Source of the DNA: Acidobacteriota bacterium
Lineage (GTDB): Bacteria > Planctomycetota > Phycisphaerae > WQYP01 > JAJZKJ01
NCBI GenBank assembly: GCA_021804195.1
Contig: JAJZKJ010000116.1
Coordinates: forward strand, 1 to 6,934
Direction: 5' to 3'
DNA length: 6,934 nucleotides
Under the pieces are notes generated by a model that was not told where the DNA came from, ran no database searches, and saw only the letters and a program-made list of their open reading frames with translations. Every line of letters starts with the position of its first letter. Position 1 is the stretch's first letter. Both the position numbers and the translations under genes were made by a program. Positions 1-5,894 of this stretch are shown here, one piece after another.

Positions 1-1
1 C

Positions 2-208
2 AATCCGATTGAGAGTATTTTCTCGACGGTGAGATTGAGGCACAACAAGACACGTAACAACGCCAGTCGTGCGGCTTGCTTGGCGATGATCTACAAGCTT
101 GGCCGGGTTGCCGAGCGGGGATTTCAGCGGCTAAACGGATCGGAATTACTGCAGGATGTCGTCGCTGGAATTATCTACGAAGACGGAGTTAAAAAATCCG
201 CCGCCTGA
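2..208 (+). CDS. IS256-family transposase, C-terminal fragment (5' end outside window)
   Basis: The frame is open from position 2 to a TGA at 206-208 and gives the last 68 residues of a transposase. The fragment begins NPIESIFSTVRLR. This matches the N-x-IES-x-x-x-x-x-R-x-R signature of Mutator/IS256 transposases, whose glutamate is taken to be the last residue of the DDE catalytic triad. It continues with an arginine-rich stretch and the family-typical 'RGFQRLNG' segment (usually RWRRLN) before a short basic tail. Such transposases act as DNA strand-transfer enzymes on the element's terminal inverted repeats. The start and the two catalytic aspartates lie upstream of the window. No frameshift is visible in this portion. 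The antisense strand of 189-208 is read by the truncated glycosyltransferase frame. Confidence 0.88.
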   Translation, partial: NPIESIFSTVRLRHNKTRNNASRAACLAMIYKLGRVAERGFQRLNGSELLQDVVAGIIYEDGVKKSAA

Positions 209-797
209 TTGCCGCCATCCACAACATTTGACAGTAGCCCGGTGGATCTTGGTAAAATTCTTCCGCCGGGAGGATCGGGGCAATGAAGTGCGGTACGCCG
301 CGCGGCAGGCGGCTTGCGGCAAGCCCGGCCTCCGTCTCCGTATCAAAGTGGATTGCGGCTGCACCATGCAGCATCGGTTTTGTGAACAGGCGGTAATAAG
401 GGAGTTTGCGGAACCGGTGGCGGCCCATCGACCAAGGAGAGAGCATGCCGTGCGGCGAGATCACCAGTGGCTTGCCGAGTTTCCGCGCCTCCCGGGCCGC
501 AACGATCAGGATCGAGTCCCAGATGCCGTGCAGGTGGACGATATCCGCACGCGCTACCAAGTCGCGGAGCCTCTGCGGCGCGGGCCGCAGTAATTCTACC
601 GGGCTGCCGCCGTGGAAGATGAAGAATGGTGCCGTCGGGCTCTGCCCACCGGGAGTCACGTCGCCATCCTCCGCCTCGCAACAGGCGATCACGGAATGTG
701 CGCTGGCCTGCTCAAGGCTCGCAGCCATCTGGCGCAGGGCGAAGGCAGGGCCCCCCGCACGGGTACGCATTGATCTGATGACGTGGAGAATCTGCAT
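189..797 (-). pseudogene. GT4-type (GT-B) glycosyltransferase, C-terminus cut off by the IS
   Basis: The ATG at 797-795 has an AGG-containing ribosome site about 8 bases upstream (GACAGGTAATTT). The frame runs to a TAA at 191-189, 202 codons, but only about 186 residues are native. The last 16 (from GYCQMLW) are translated from the IS end. The native part is the N-terminal Rossmann domain of a GT-B enzyme. MQILHVIRSM is strand 1, the glycine pair at residues 15-16 sits in the acceptor loop, and HLHGIW (88-93), SPHGML (114-119) and FDTETEA (151-157) are typical GT4 landmarks. Family members are usually 350-400 residues. The missing half carries the nucleotide-sugar site and the E-x7-E motif, so this product should be inactive. 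It lies 60 bases downstream of the polymerase gene on the same strand, presumably in one operon. Its original sugar specificity cannot be read. Confidence 0.85.
215..240. repeat. Putative right terminal inverted repeat of the IS256-family element
   Basis: The stretch begins ccatccacaacatttgac, starts 6 bases after the transposase stop and runs to the point where glycosyltransferase coding resumes. Read inwards on the minus strand it starts (g)ggctactgtcaaatgttg, the kind of end seen on Mutator-type elements. The position relative to the transposase stop is right for a terminal repeat. The partner repeat is outside the window, so the exact edge (238-241) is inferred. Confidence 0.6.
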
Positions 798-857
798 AAA
801 TTACCTGTCGCGCTGGGAGCTTGCGGCAGAGTTCCGCCTGCGCCACGCCCCCTGCTC

Positions 858-2276
858 TTAGGATTGCCCCAGTCCCACCGGCGGGCCGGCCGTCGGCCCG
901 CGAATCGGCGCGGCGCCCGCGTGCACGGGATACGCTACCGCGTCGGCCTGATCGACTGCCACGCCGGTCAGTGCCAACGCCAACGCCACGAAGAAGCCTT
1001 GGGTGGTCGAGAGCGAGAGGAGGTAGGCGTCGAAGACCATGCCGGCCGCCAGCGCGGTGCTCAGCCCCAGTGCGAGGTCGCAAACCCTTTGCCCCTTGGG
1101 GTTCAGGCGCGACCTGTACTTGAAGATGTGCAACATGTCCCGTGCCTGAAGCTCCATCAACACCACGAGCAGCACGATACCTACCAAGCCCATATCCGCC
1201 GCCACGGAGAGGTAGGAGTTTTCCACCCAAGTGTGGGACGCGAATTTTCCGAAAATAGGGTGCTTGAGAAAGATACCCCAGGTGTATATCCACCCCGCGC
1301 TTCGATCATTCACGGTCGAGCCGAGCCGGACGGCCGCAACGTCGGCACCGCGGTAAAAATGGGAATAGGCCTCCCACGCTATCGCGGCGAGTGAGCCAAA
1401 CACCACCCATTGCCGCACTTTCGTGCCGTTCATCACGAACAGCCCGACGGCGATCATGCCGGCGGATGTCCGCGACCCGGTCCAGAGAAGGAACGGAAAC
1501 ATAAGGGCCACGGCGATGATCCCCAACATTTTTTGCCGCCTCGACGAGTAGTCGGAGACGATCAGGTAATTTGCCACCAGAATCAGGCACGCGGTGTTTT
1601 CGCCGACATTTTGGGGATTATCACTGAGGCCCGCAAACCTGTTAACGAAGACAATGCTGTCGTGGGCGCCAAATATCAGCTGGATGATCGACAGGACATA
1701 GAAGGCTACCCCCCCCAACACCACGGCCGAAAGCGCTGCCGCCAGATCCTCGCCCGTCCGCGTTGACCTGCGGACAAGTTGTATCACGCCGTAGAACATC
1801 AAAATCATGGCGATTGAGCCCGCCACGGCCCGCTCAGGGGCCGGAACTGCACCCCGCAGTGCGTAGGCAAGCATCAGCACGAGAAAGGCCACGGCCGCCC
1901 CTCGTGGCGGTGCCCGGCGCAGCGTGCCCTGAGTGAGGAAGTATCTCAGGGCGAGGAGCGCTATGGCGATGATGAAGAGCGGCTTGCAGAAAGCCCGGAA
2001 ATCCTCCAGCGGCCCTATGAGGGTGTTATTCCAATACTTCGAGACAAAATATCCGACCATTCCAGTGAGAACGGCGATGAAGATGAGCACCTCTTTGCCG
2101 CGCCGCCCCTGCAGGCCGTATCCAAGCACCAGCAAGCCGGCAACAAATGCGACAAGCCCCGCGGGGGTGGAGAGGAACTTGAGAAGCGGATGCAAATAAT
2201 CAAAAACGTTACTGCTTGAGTTTTTCTCGTGGCCGAAGTATCGGACTGCTCCCGCGCATAAAATTGATCGCAACAC
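858..2276 (-). CDS. O-antigen polymerase/ligase-like membrane protein (Wzy/WaaL superfamily)
   Basis: This encodes a polytopic inner-membrane protein that probably polymerises or ligates polysaccharide repeat units on the periplasmic side. I chose the GTG at 2276-2274 because GGAG lies 6 bases upstream. The frame stays open to a TTG at 2324, but that codon has no ribosome site. From the GTG the product is 472 residues. About 12-13 hydrophobic segments are visible, roughly at residues 39-55, 63-79, 99-115, 126-144, 150-168, 179-202, 227-241, 250-265, 270-283, 288-304, 359-376, 399-421 and 425-442. The Wzy_C-type core is recognisable: GLSDNPQNVGENTA (about 216-229), then FLLWTGSRTSAG (about 262-273), a large periplasmic-type loop, and HTWVENSYL (about 348-356) just before a membrane segment. 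The C-terminal tail is Gly/Pro/Ala-rich. The truncated glycosyltransferase follows 60 bases downstream. Sequence alone does not separate polymerase from ligase. Confidence 0.85.
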   Translation of the reverse strand: MLRSILCAGAVRYFGHEKNSSSNVFDYLHPLLKFLSTPAGLVAFVAGLLVLGYGLQGRRGKEVLIFIAVLTGMVGYFVSKYWNNTLIGPLEDFRAFCKPLFIIAIALLALRYFLTQGTLRRAPPRGAAVAFLVLMLAYALRGAVPAPERAVAGSIAMILMFYGVIQLVRRSTRTGEDLAAALSAVVLGGVAFYVLSIIQLIFGAHDSIVFVNRFAGLSDNPQNVGENTACLILVANYLIVSDYSSRRQKMLGIIAVALMFPFLLWTGSRTSAGMIAVGLFVMNGTKVRQWVVFGSLAAIAWEAYSHFYRGADVAAVRLGSTVNDRSAGWIYTWGIFLKHPIFGKFASHTWVENSYLSVAADMGLVGIVLLVVLMELQARDMLHIFKYRSRLNPKGQRVCDLALGLSTALAAGMVFDAYLLSLSTTQGFFVALALALTGVAVDQADAVAYPVHAGAAPIRGPTAGPPVGLGQS

Positions 2277-2341
2277 TTTCAACTCCGTCCAATAAACGCT
2301 GCCGAGGGGCGCCGAGCGACCCAAAGTGAGACTGTTATGAT

Positions 2342-2370
2342 ACTATATCGGGTGGAAAATCGTGCTACAA
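2342..2370 (-). promoter_or_regulatory. Candidate promoter for the polymerase/glycosyltransferase unit
   Basis: On the minus strand TTGTAG (2370-2365) and TATAGT (2347-2342) are separated by 17 bases. The -10 element matches the sigma-70 consensus at 5 of 6 positions, while the -35 matches well only at TTG. Transcription would begin near 2335, which suits the GTG start at 2276 better than the TTG at 2324. The -35 element overlaps the -10 box of the divergent plus-strand promoter candidate. This is pattern matching only. Confidence 0.35.
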
Positions 2371-2371
2371 T
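2363..2371 (+). promoter_or_regulatory. Candidate extended -10 promoter for the lipoprotein gene
   Basis: TGC-TACAAT is a TGn extended -10 element followed by a 5/6 match to TATAAT. No convincing -35 lies 17 bases upstream, which extended -10 promoters can tolerate. The predicted start is near 2378, giving a leader of about 45 bases that begins with a small hairpin (2380-2402) and ends with the ribosome site at 2411-2416. Confidence 0.35.
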
Positions 2372-2379
2372 AAGAAAAC

Positions 2380-2402
2380 CTCCGCATCGGCAGTGGGCGG
2401 AG
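2380..2402 (+). other. Short leader hairpin upstream of the lipoprotein gene
   Basis: CTCCGC (2380-2385) and GCGGAG (2397-2402) are a perfect 6-base inverted repeat around an 11-base loop. It would sit at the very 5' end of the transcript predicted from the extended -10 element, 8 bases before the ribosome site. Such hairpins can protect an mRNA 5' end. No function is shown here. Confidence 0.35.
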
Positions 2403-2422
2403 CCGTGAGTGAGGAGAATCCG

Positions 2423-3835
2423 ATGCGCCGCACGTTTTCATTCTATTGCCGGGCGATCGTGGCAACCGGCCTTTTGGTGGCCGTCGGGGGGTGCTCCGGC
2501 CCCCATCGGCAAGCTGCGACGCGGCCGTCCAGAGGGGCGATGCATCCAGCCCCTGCCAACGCGGCATGGGGCGCTGGGCCGGGCCCCGCAGAGGCTACCG
2601 GTGGAATCTGGGCTTGGTGCTGGTCGAAACCCGAAGGTAACTGCCCGGCCCTTATTCCGATGGTCTGGGTGCTCAGGCGGGAGTACCGCAACCCAGCCGC
2701 CGCAGTGCGGGCGTCCCGAGCCGCTCCCCCCGGCCGGGCTGCCATCTTCCTGTGGAACGTCACCCCGAAACTGCTTACGAGCCCGCTCGACACCTGCCGG
2801 ACGCCCGCAGGGGCGCCGACGAATTTCCCAAGCCCGTGGCTGCAGACCGGTGCCACGTCAATTGCCAAACAGATGGCGGCTTTCTTCCGCCGATTCCGGG
2901 CCGACGGCGGCAGGATGGATTATCTTGTAATCGATTACGAGACCGGCCTCACCTCATGGCAACTTACGCCGGCGGGCGTCGCGGCTATTGAGCATGACCC
3001 GCGATTCCCCCAACTTCGGGCTTTGCTCGGCTTTAAGCACTTGGCGTCGGTTATGGTGGCGGGCCCTCACCGACGGAAGTGGAACTTTCTCATGGGGTCG
3101 GTCGTCGCGGCAGCCCTGAACCGGGCCGTCTTTCAGCCGGCGACGGCAGTCTACCCGGATCTCCGCGGAAGCAACTTTGACGGTGCAATTATGCTGCCCC
3201 CACACATCGCACCCGACTTGAACGATCACTACCAACCGCTTTCGTGCGTATTTGGAAACTGCCAAAGCCCGGCGTTTTACGGCGAGATTGGCGGCCTTGC
3301 TTACACGGTCAAAGGGGGAAAAAAGTACGGCAGCAGCCCATTTGCGTTGCTGCGGTACGAGATGATCTACCTGCAGGCGGTGCAGGCATCGAGCCGGCTG
3401 CCGGTCGTGCCGTGGGTCGCGAACCGCAGCTATGCTAAATCCGGAAGGTATTATAAAGAACTCATCTACCAACTGGTGCTAAGGGGGTGCGGCGAACTCC
3501 TTTATTGGAACCCGCACGCAGCGGCCCCGAACGCCGGTGCTTCGGCGGCAGACGATCGGGCGCTGAACGCCTATCTGATCAGGCTCCGTGCGCTGCTCGG
3601 CGCCAATCCGGGGCCCCCTGTGCCGGTGCCCGCGATCAACTGGGGCAGCCGGCTCGTGGTGGCGGCCCGCCAGACTGCGGGTGGGCAGGTGCTGTATCGC
3701 GTTACGGTCCCGCCAAGCGTACGCAGCGTGCTGATAACGCCCTACGGCCAAGTCGTTAATGTCCGCGGCCGTACCGGGTTTTGGGCGATTTCACCGGCGG
3801 GTATGCGGCTGGGGTTCACCATCGTGCCCGGCTGA
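2423..3835 (+). CDS. Predicted lipoprotein of unknown function, possibly a TIM-barrel glycosidase-like protein
   Basis: The ATG at 2423 is chosen because GAGGAG lies 6 bases upstream (2411-2416). A GTG at 2393 is in frame but would put extra residues before the signal peptide. The product has 470 residues. Residues 1-24 are a signal sequence: MRR, a hydrophobic stretch, then AVGGC with Cys24 as a plausible though non-ideal lipobox. A Pro/Ala-rich linker (about 27-60) follows, then a globular domain with MDYLVIDYE (165-173), an aromatic-rich centre, VVPWVANRSY (328-337) and GCGELLYWNP (355-364), and a beta-rich C-terminus (about 405-470). An acidic pair at the end of a hydrophobic strand, with a later strand ending in YWNP, is how TIM-barrel sugar hydrolases such as hyaluronidase-like enzymes often look. 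I do not recognise the family. Being an envelope protein inside a polysaccharide cluster, it may bind, trim or export the polymer. It faces opposite to both flanking genes. Confidence 0.75.
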   Translation: MRRTFSFYCRAIVATGLLVAVGGCSGPHRQAATRPSRGAMHPAPANAAWGAGPGPAEATGGIWAWCWSKPEGNCPALIPMVWVLRREYRNPAAAVRASRAAPPGRAAIFLWNVTPKLLTSPLDTCRTPAGAPTNFPSPWLQTGATSIAKQMAAFFRRFRADGGRMDYLVIDYETGLTSWQLTPAGVAAIEHDPRFPQLRALLGFKHLASVMVAGPHRRKWNFLMGSVVAAALNRAVFQPATAVYPDLRGSNFDGAIMLPPHIAPDLNDHYQPLSCVFGNCQSPAFYGEIGGLAYTVKGGKKYGSSPFALLRYEMIYLQAVQASSRLPVVPWVANRSYAKSGRYYKELIYQLVLRGCGELLYWNPHAAAPNAGASAADDRALNAYLIRLRALLGANPGPPVPVPAINWGSRLVVAARQTAGGQVLYRVTVPPSVRSVLITPYGQVVNVRGRTGFWAISPAGMRLGFTIVPG

Positions 3836-3864
3836 CGCGGGAAGCCTCCGGCAGGTCGATCGGG

Positions 3865-5094
3865 CTACTCCCCCCGTCGGTATTTTGCGATCAGTTTCGC
3901 CGCGACCTTCGGCGCAACCACCATCGGCCCGTAGCGCCCGTACCACTGGGCGAAATTCTCACGGCAGGCGGCAGAGACCCGCCGCACGGCGTCCGGTGTC
4001 CCACATGCTGCCAAGAGCACGCGCCGCAGATCTGCCGCATCGCCGCTTCGGAACATCCACCCCGTGACGCCCTGCTTCACTAAATCCCGTGCCGCCCCGC
4101 AGCAATCGCTGGCGATCACGGGCGTGCCGACCGCCATCGATTCCATCACCACAATACCGTGCGGTTCATAGGTGGATGGCAAAACGAATAGTTCGCCCTG
4201 GGCCATGAGGGCGGAGACATCGGCGGGTGCGACCGGGCCAAGGAAGCGGATCGCGCTGCCATTATATTTTCCCGCACGGGCTTCCAGTTCCGCCCGCAGC
4301 GGGCCGGCGCCCGCGACGGCCCACACCCACCCCTGCTCCGGCAGGCCGGACGTTTTGAATGCATCCACCATCAGGTGGAGGGCCTTGGCGGGGATCAGCC
4401 GCGCGGCAGTAAATATCAAGCGGGAGCCTGGGTCGAGGTTGTAGCGGCGGAAAAGCTCAGCGCGGTCTGCGGAGTTCGCGACGGCCACATCCACAGCGCA
4501 ATAATAGGTGCTGCGGATGATTTTCTCGCGCGGGCAGCCGTAGTAACGCCAATAAGCGACGCCGCTGCGATTGCACGGTATCACGGCATCGACGTGGCGG
4601 ATGACCCAGCGGAGGAATATTCGCTTGGCGAAACGCCGAAGCCTTTTCTTGGCTGTTTTGCCGCGCTCACCGCGGATGTTGCTATCGGCGAAGAGCGCGG
4701 CGGCGATACCCCGGCGGCGGCAGTGGCGAAGCACCCACCGCTTGAAACCGGAGTCGTAACCGCCGACGATTACCCCGGAAAACTCCATGCCCGCGATGAA
4801 ATCCCGCGCCCCGCGGACCAGCCGTCGCTTTCCGGCCGGTGCGGCGGGATCGCCGAGGAATTTGCAGGGGGCAGTCGTTGGCAATTGGTAAAGCACGTTA
4901 CCGGTGGGTGGCGGGCAGAGGAACACGGCGAAATATTCGATATCGCCACTCGCGTTGAGGGTATCCATCATCTGCACAAAATAATGGTCGGGGGTGTTCT
5001 GGAACCAGAGGATCCGGGGGCGCGCTGGCGGCGCGGGGGCTGTGGGTGTCGGTTCAGCAGCCATTGGTGGTATTTCAGCTTCTCCTAGGGTCAT
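3865..5094 (-). CDS. GT4-family glycosyltransferase (GT-B fold), complete
   Basis: This is a 409-residue retaining-type glycosyltransferase, likely cytoplasmic and adding a sugar to a lipid-linked polysaccharide intermediate. Residues 1-26 are a Pro/Ala-rich leader. The N-terminal Rossmann domain starts at RILWFQNTPDHYF (27-39). The basic, partly hydrophobic stretch at about 149-170 may touch the membrane. The C-terminal domain opens with IFTAARLIPAKAL (227-239), the family's 'GRL..KG' position with Lys237. Next come the glycine-rich AGAGPLR (261-267) and E310-PHGIVVM-E318, the classic E-x7-E donor-sugar motif, followed by MAVGTPVIAS and GVTGWMF. All expected GT4 elements are present, so it should be active. 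The ATG at 5094 has a weak ribosome site, and the ATG at 5064 is an alternative that removes 10 residues. The 3' end converges on the lipoprotein gene with a 29-base gap. The sugar specificity is not readable. Confidence 0.9.
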   Translation of the reverse strand: MTLGEAEIPPMAAEPTPTAPAPPARPRILWFQNTPDHYFVQMMDTLNASGDIEYFAVFLCPPPTGNVLYQLPTTAPCKFLGDPAAPAGKRRLVRGARDFIAGMEFSGVIVGGYDSGFKRWVLRHCRRRGIAAALFADSNIRGERGKTAKKRLRRFAKRIFLRWVIRHVDAVIPCNRSGVAYWRYYGCPREKIIRSTYYCAVDVAVANSADRAELFRRYNLDPGSRLIFTAARLIPAKALHLMVDAFKTSGLPEQGWVWAVAGAGPLRAELEARAGKYNGSAIRFLGPVAPADVSALMAQGELFVLPSTYEPHGIVVMESMAVGTPVIASDCCGAARDLVKQGVTGWMFRSGDAADLRRVLLAACGTPDAVRRVSAACRENFAQWYGRYGPMVVAPKVAAKLIAKYRRGE

Positions 5095-5111
5095 TCGCCC
5101 AAAGATGACCT

Positions 5112-5140
5112 ATTCTAACCTGCACCATCGCGAGCGGCCA
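5112..5140 (-). promoter_or_regulatory. Candidate promoter for the GT4 gene
   Basis: On the minus strand TAGAAT (5117-5112) is a 5/6 match to a -10 box. With a 17-base spacer the -35 position (5140-5135) reads TGGCCG, a poor match that also lies in the left arm of the inverted repeat at 5134-5187. Transcription would begin near 5105, only about 11 bases before the ATG at 5094, so the transcript would be nearly leaderless. This would be consistent with the absence of a good ribosome site there. Confidence 0.25.
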
Positions 5141-5197
5141 GCGGGGCAACATACCGGCCTCCGGAAGCCCCGATTTCCGCTGGCCGCGACGGGGGCT
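5134..5197. repeat. Nested inverted repeats in the divergent intergenic region
   Basis: The outer arms GCGGCCAGCGG (5134-5144) and CCGCTGGCCGC (5177-5187) are a perfect 11-base inverted repeat with a 32-base loop. Inside, GGGGC (5143-5147) can pair with GCCCC (5167-5171), and CCGG (5154-5157) with CCGG (5161-5164) across three bases. A competing pairing joins AGCCCC (5166-5171) with GGGGCT (5192-5197). The element lies between the starts of two divergent genes and upstream of both predicted start sites. It could be an operator, a cruciform or a relic of a mobile repeat. The pairing is certain as sequence, but the role is unknown. Confidence 0.55.
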
Positions 5198-5235
5198 CAA
5201 CGGCGTGGCGGGTGGATGCGGACCGCCAGTGCCTA

Positions 5236-5244
5236 TGGTATTAT
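5236..5244 (+). promoter_or_regulatory. Candidate extended -10 promoter for the WcaF-like gene
   Basis: TGG-TATTAT matches the TGn extended -10 pattern followed by a 5/6 -10 box. No good -35 is seen. The predicted start is near 5251, leaving about 50 bases of leader before the ATG at 5302. It has the same architecture as the candidate promoter of the lipoprotein gene. Confidence 0.35.
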
Positions 5245-5301
5245 CAGGTTTGATGGCCGGCTCGTTTTCGTTCGAAAGTGGGCCGGGCTGCCGGACGGAT
5301 T

Positions 5302-5892
5302 ATGGATGCTCGTATGGCCCCGCTTGCAAAGCGCCCTCCTTCACCCGCCCCGCTATCCTGGCGGGTTAAGCGCACGCTTTGGAGCATCGTCGAAGTCACC
5401 CTTTTTCGGCGGTCGTTTCATACCTGGTCTCGCTGGCGGGCGATGCTTCTGCGGCTCTTTGGCGCAAAGATCGGCAGAAAGTGCATCATCCGTAGAACGG
5501 TGAAAATTTATTACCCGTGGCAACTGGAGATCGGTGATCTGGTGATCATCGGCGACCGGGTAAAACTTTACAGCGTGGGGAAGATCACGCTGCGTGATCG
5601 GTGCATGATCAGTCAGGAGGCGTATCTGTTCGCCAGCGCCAATGATTACACCCGGCCCGATCTGCCGCTGGAGCGCGAGCCCATCACCATCGGTGAGGAC
5701 GCGTGGGTTTGCGCCCGTGCGTTCATCGGGCCGGGCGTCACCATCGGGGCAAAGGCTGTCGCGGGCGCCTGCGCGGTGGTAACGGAAGATGTGCCGCCGG
5801 GGGGCACGGCCATCGGACACGAGCCCCGTTTGCCCCACCCCCTCAGGACAGCCGAATCAGCAACGACTCCGCCCGATTCCCATGCAGGTTAA
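5302..5892 (+). CDS. WcaF-like hexapeptide-repeat acyltransferase
   Basis: This is a predicted O-acyltransferase, most likely an acetyltransferase, of the left-handed beta-helix superfamily that decorates polysaccharide sugars using acyl-CoA. I start it at the ATG at 5302 (196 residues). A GTG at 5278 and an ATG at 5314 are alternatives, and all have weak ribosome sites. After a helical, basic N-terminus (SWRVKRTLWSIVEVTLF), hexapeptide turns begin at FGAKIGRKCIIRR (about residue 53) and continue through LEIGDLVIIGDRVKLYSVG. The family loop ASANDYTRPDLPL (about 111-123) and the C-terminal coils ITIGEDAWVCARAFIGPGVTIG (given by position, about 128-149) and VVTEDVPP follow. Two oddities: the loop has Asn (residue 114) where WcaF/maltose-acetyltransferase relatives have the catalytic His of the HD motif, and the usual GNPA after VVTEDVPP is replaced by GHEP with a long polar tail. 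It is either diverged or impaired. Its stop is 2 bases from the convergent GT2 stop. Confidence 0.85.
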   Translation: MDARMAPLAKRPPSPAPLSWRVKRTLWSIVEVTLFRRSFHTWSRWRAMLLRLFGAKIGRKCIIRRTVKIYYPWQLEIGDLVIIGDRVKLYSVGKITLRDRCMISQEAYLFASANDYTRPDLPLEREPITIGEDAWVCARAFIGPGVTIGAKAVAGACAVVTEDVPPGGTAIGHEPRLPHPLRTAESATTPPDSHAG

Positions 5893-5894
5893 CA

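Larger units (their letters stand above)
1..240 (+). mobile_element. 3' end of an IS256/Mutator-family insertion sequence (partial)
   Basis: The window opens inside an insertion sequence. The plus strand encodes the C-terminus of an IS256-type (Mutator-like) DDE transposase up to position 208. About 30 bases later comes a terminal-inverted-repeat-like end. The outer boundary is placed near 238-241 because the minus-strand glycosyltransferase reading frame stops looking like its family there and becomes IS sequence. The left end and the target-site duplication lie outside the window, so I cannot tell whether the element is complete. The element interrupts the glycosyltransferase gene at 241-797. 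Confidence 0.85.

Noticed and set aside
798..857. Possible hairpin between the polymerase and truncated GT genes (gcgg/ccgc)
   Set aside because: The stem is only four bases with no T-tract, which is expected by chance at this GC content.
156..861. Two overlapping plus-strand open frames (156-593 and 406-861)
   Set aside because: They are antisense to the truncated glycosyltransferase, and the first crosses the IS boundary. There is no ribosome site or family resemblance.
712..1293. Minus-strand frame of 193 codons within the polymerase gene
   Set aside because: It is an out-of-frame shadow of the polymerase C-terminal part. The translation is Arg/Gly-rich with no membrane segments.
3826..3869. 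Possible terminator between the convergent lipoprotein and GT4 genes
   Set aside because: Only a weak gcccg...cgggc pairing with a long loop and no T-run. Not enough to call.
4375..5088. Open frame of 237 codons on the plus strand
   Set aside because: It is entirely antisense to the GT4 gene with its complete motif set. The translation is low-complexity and has no domain.
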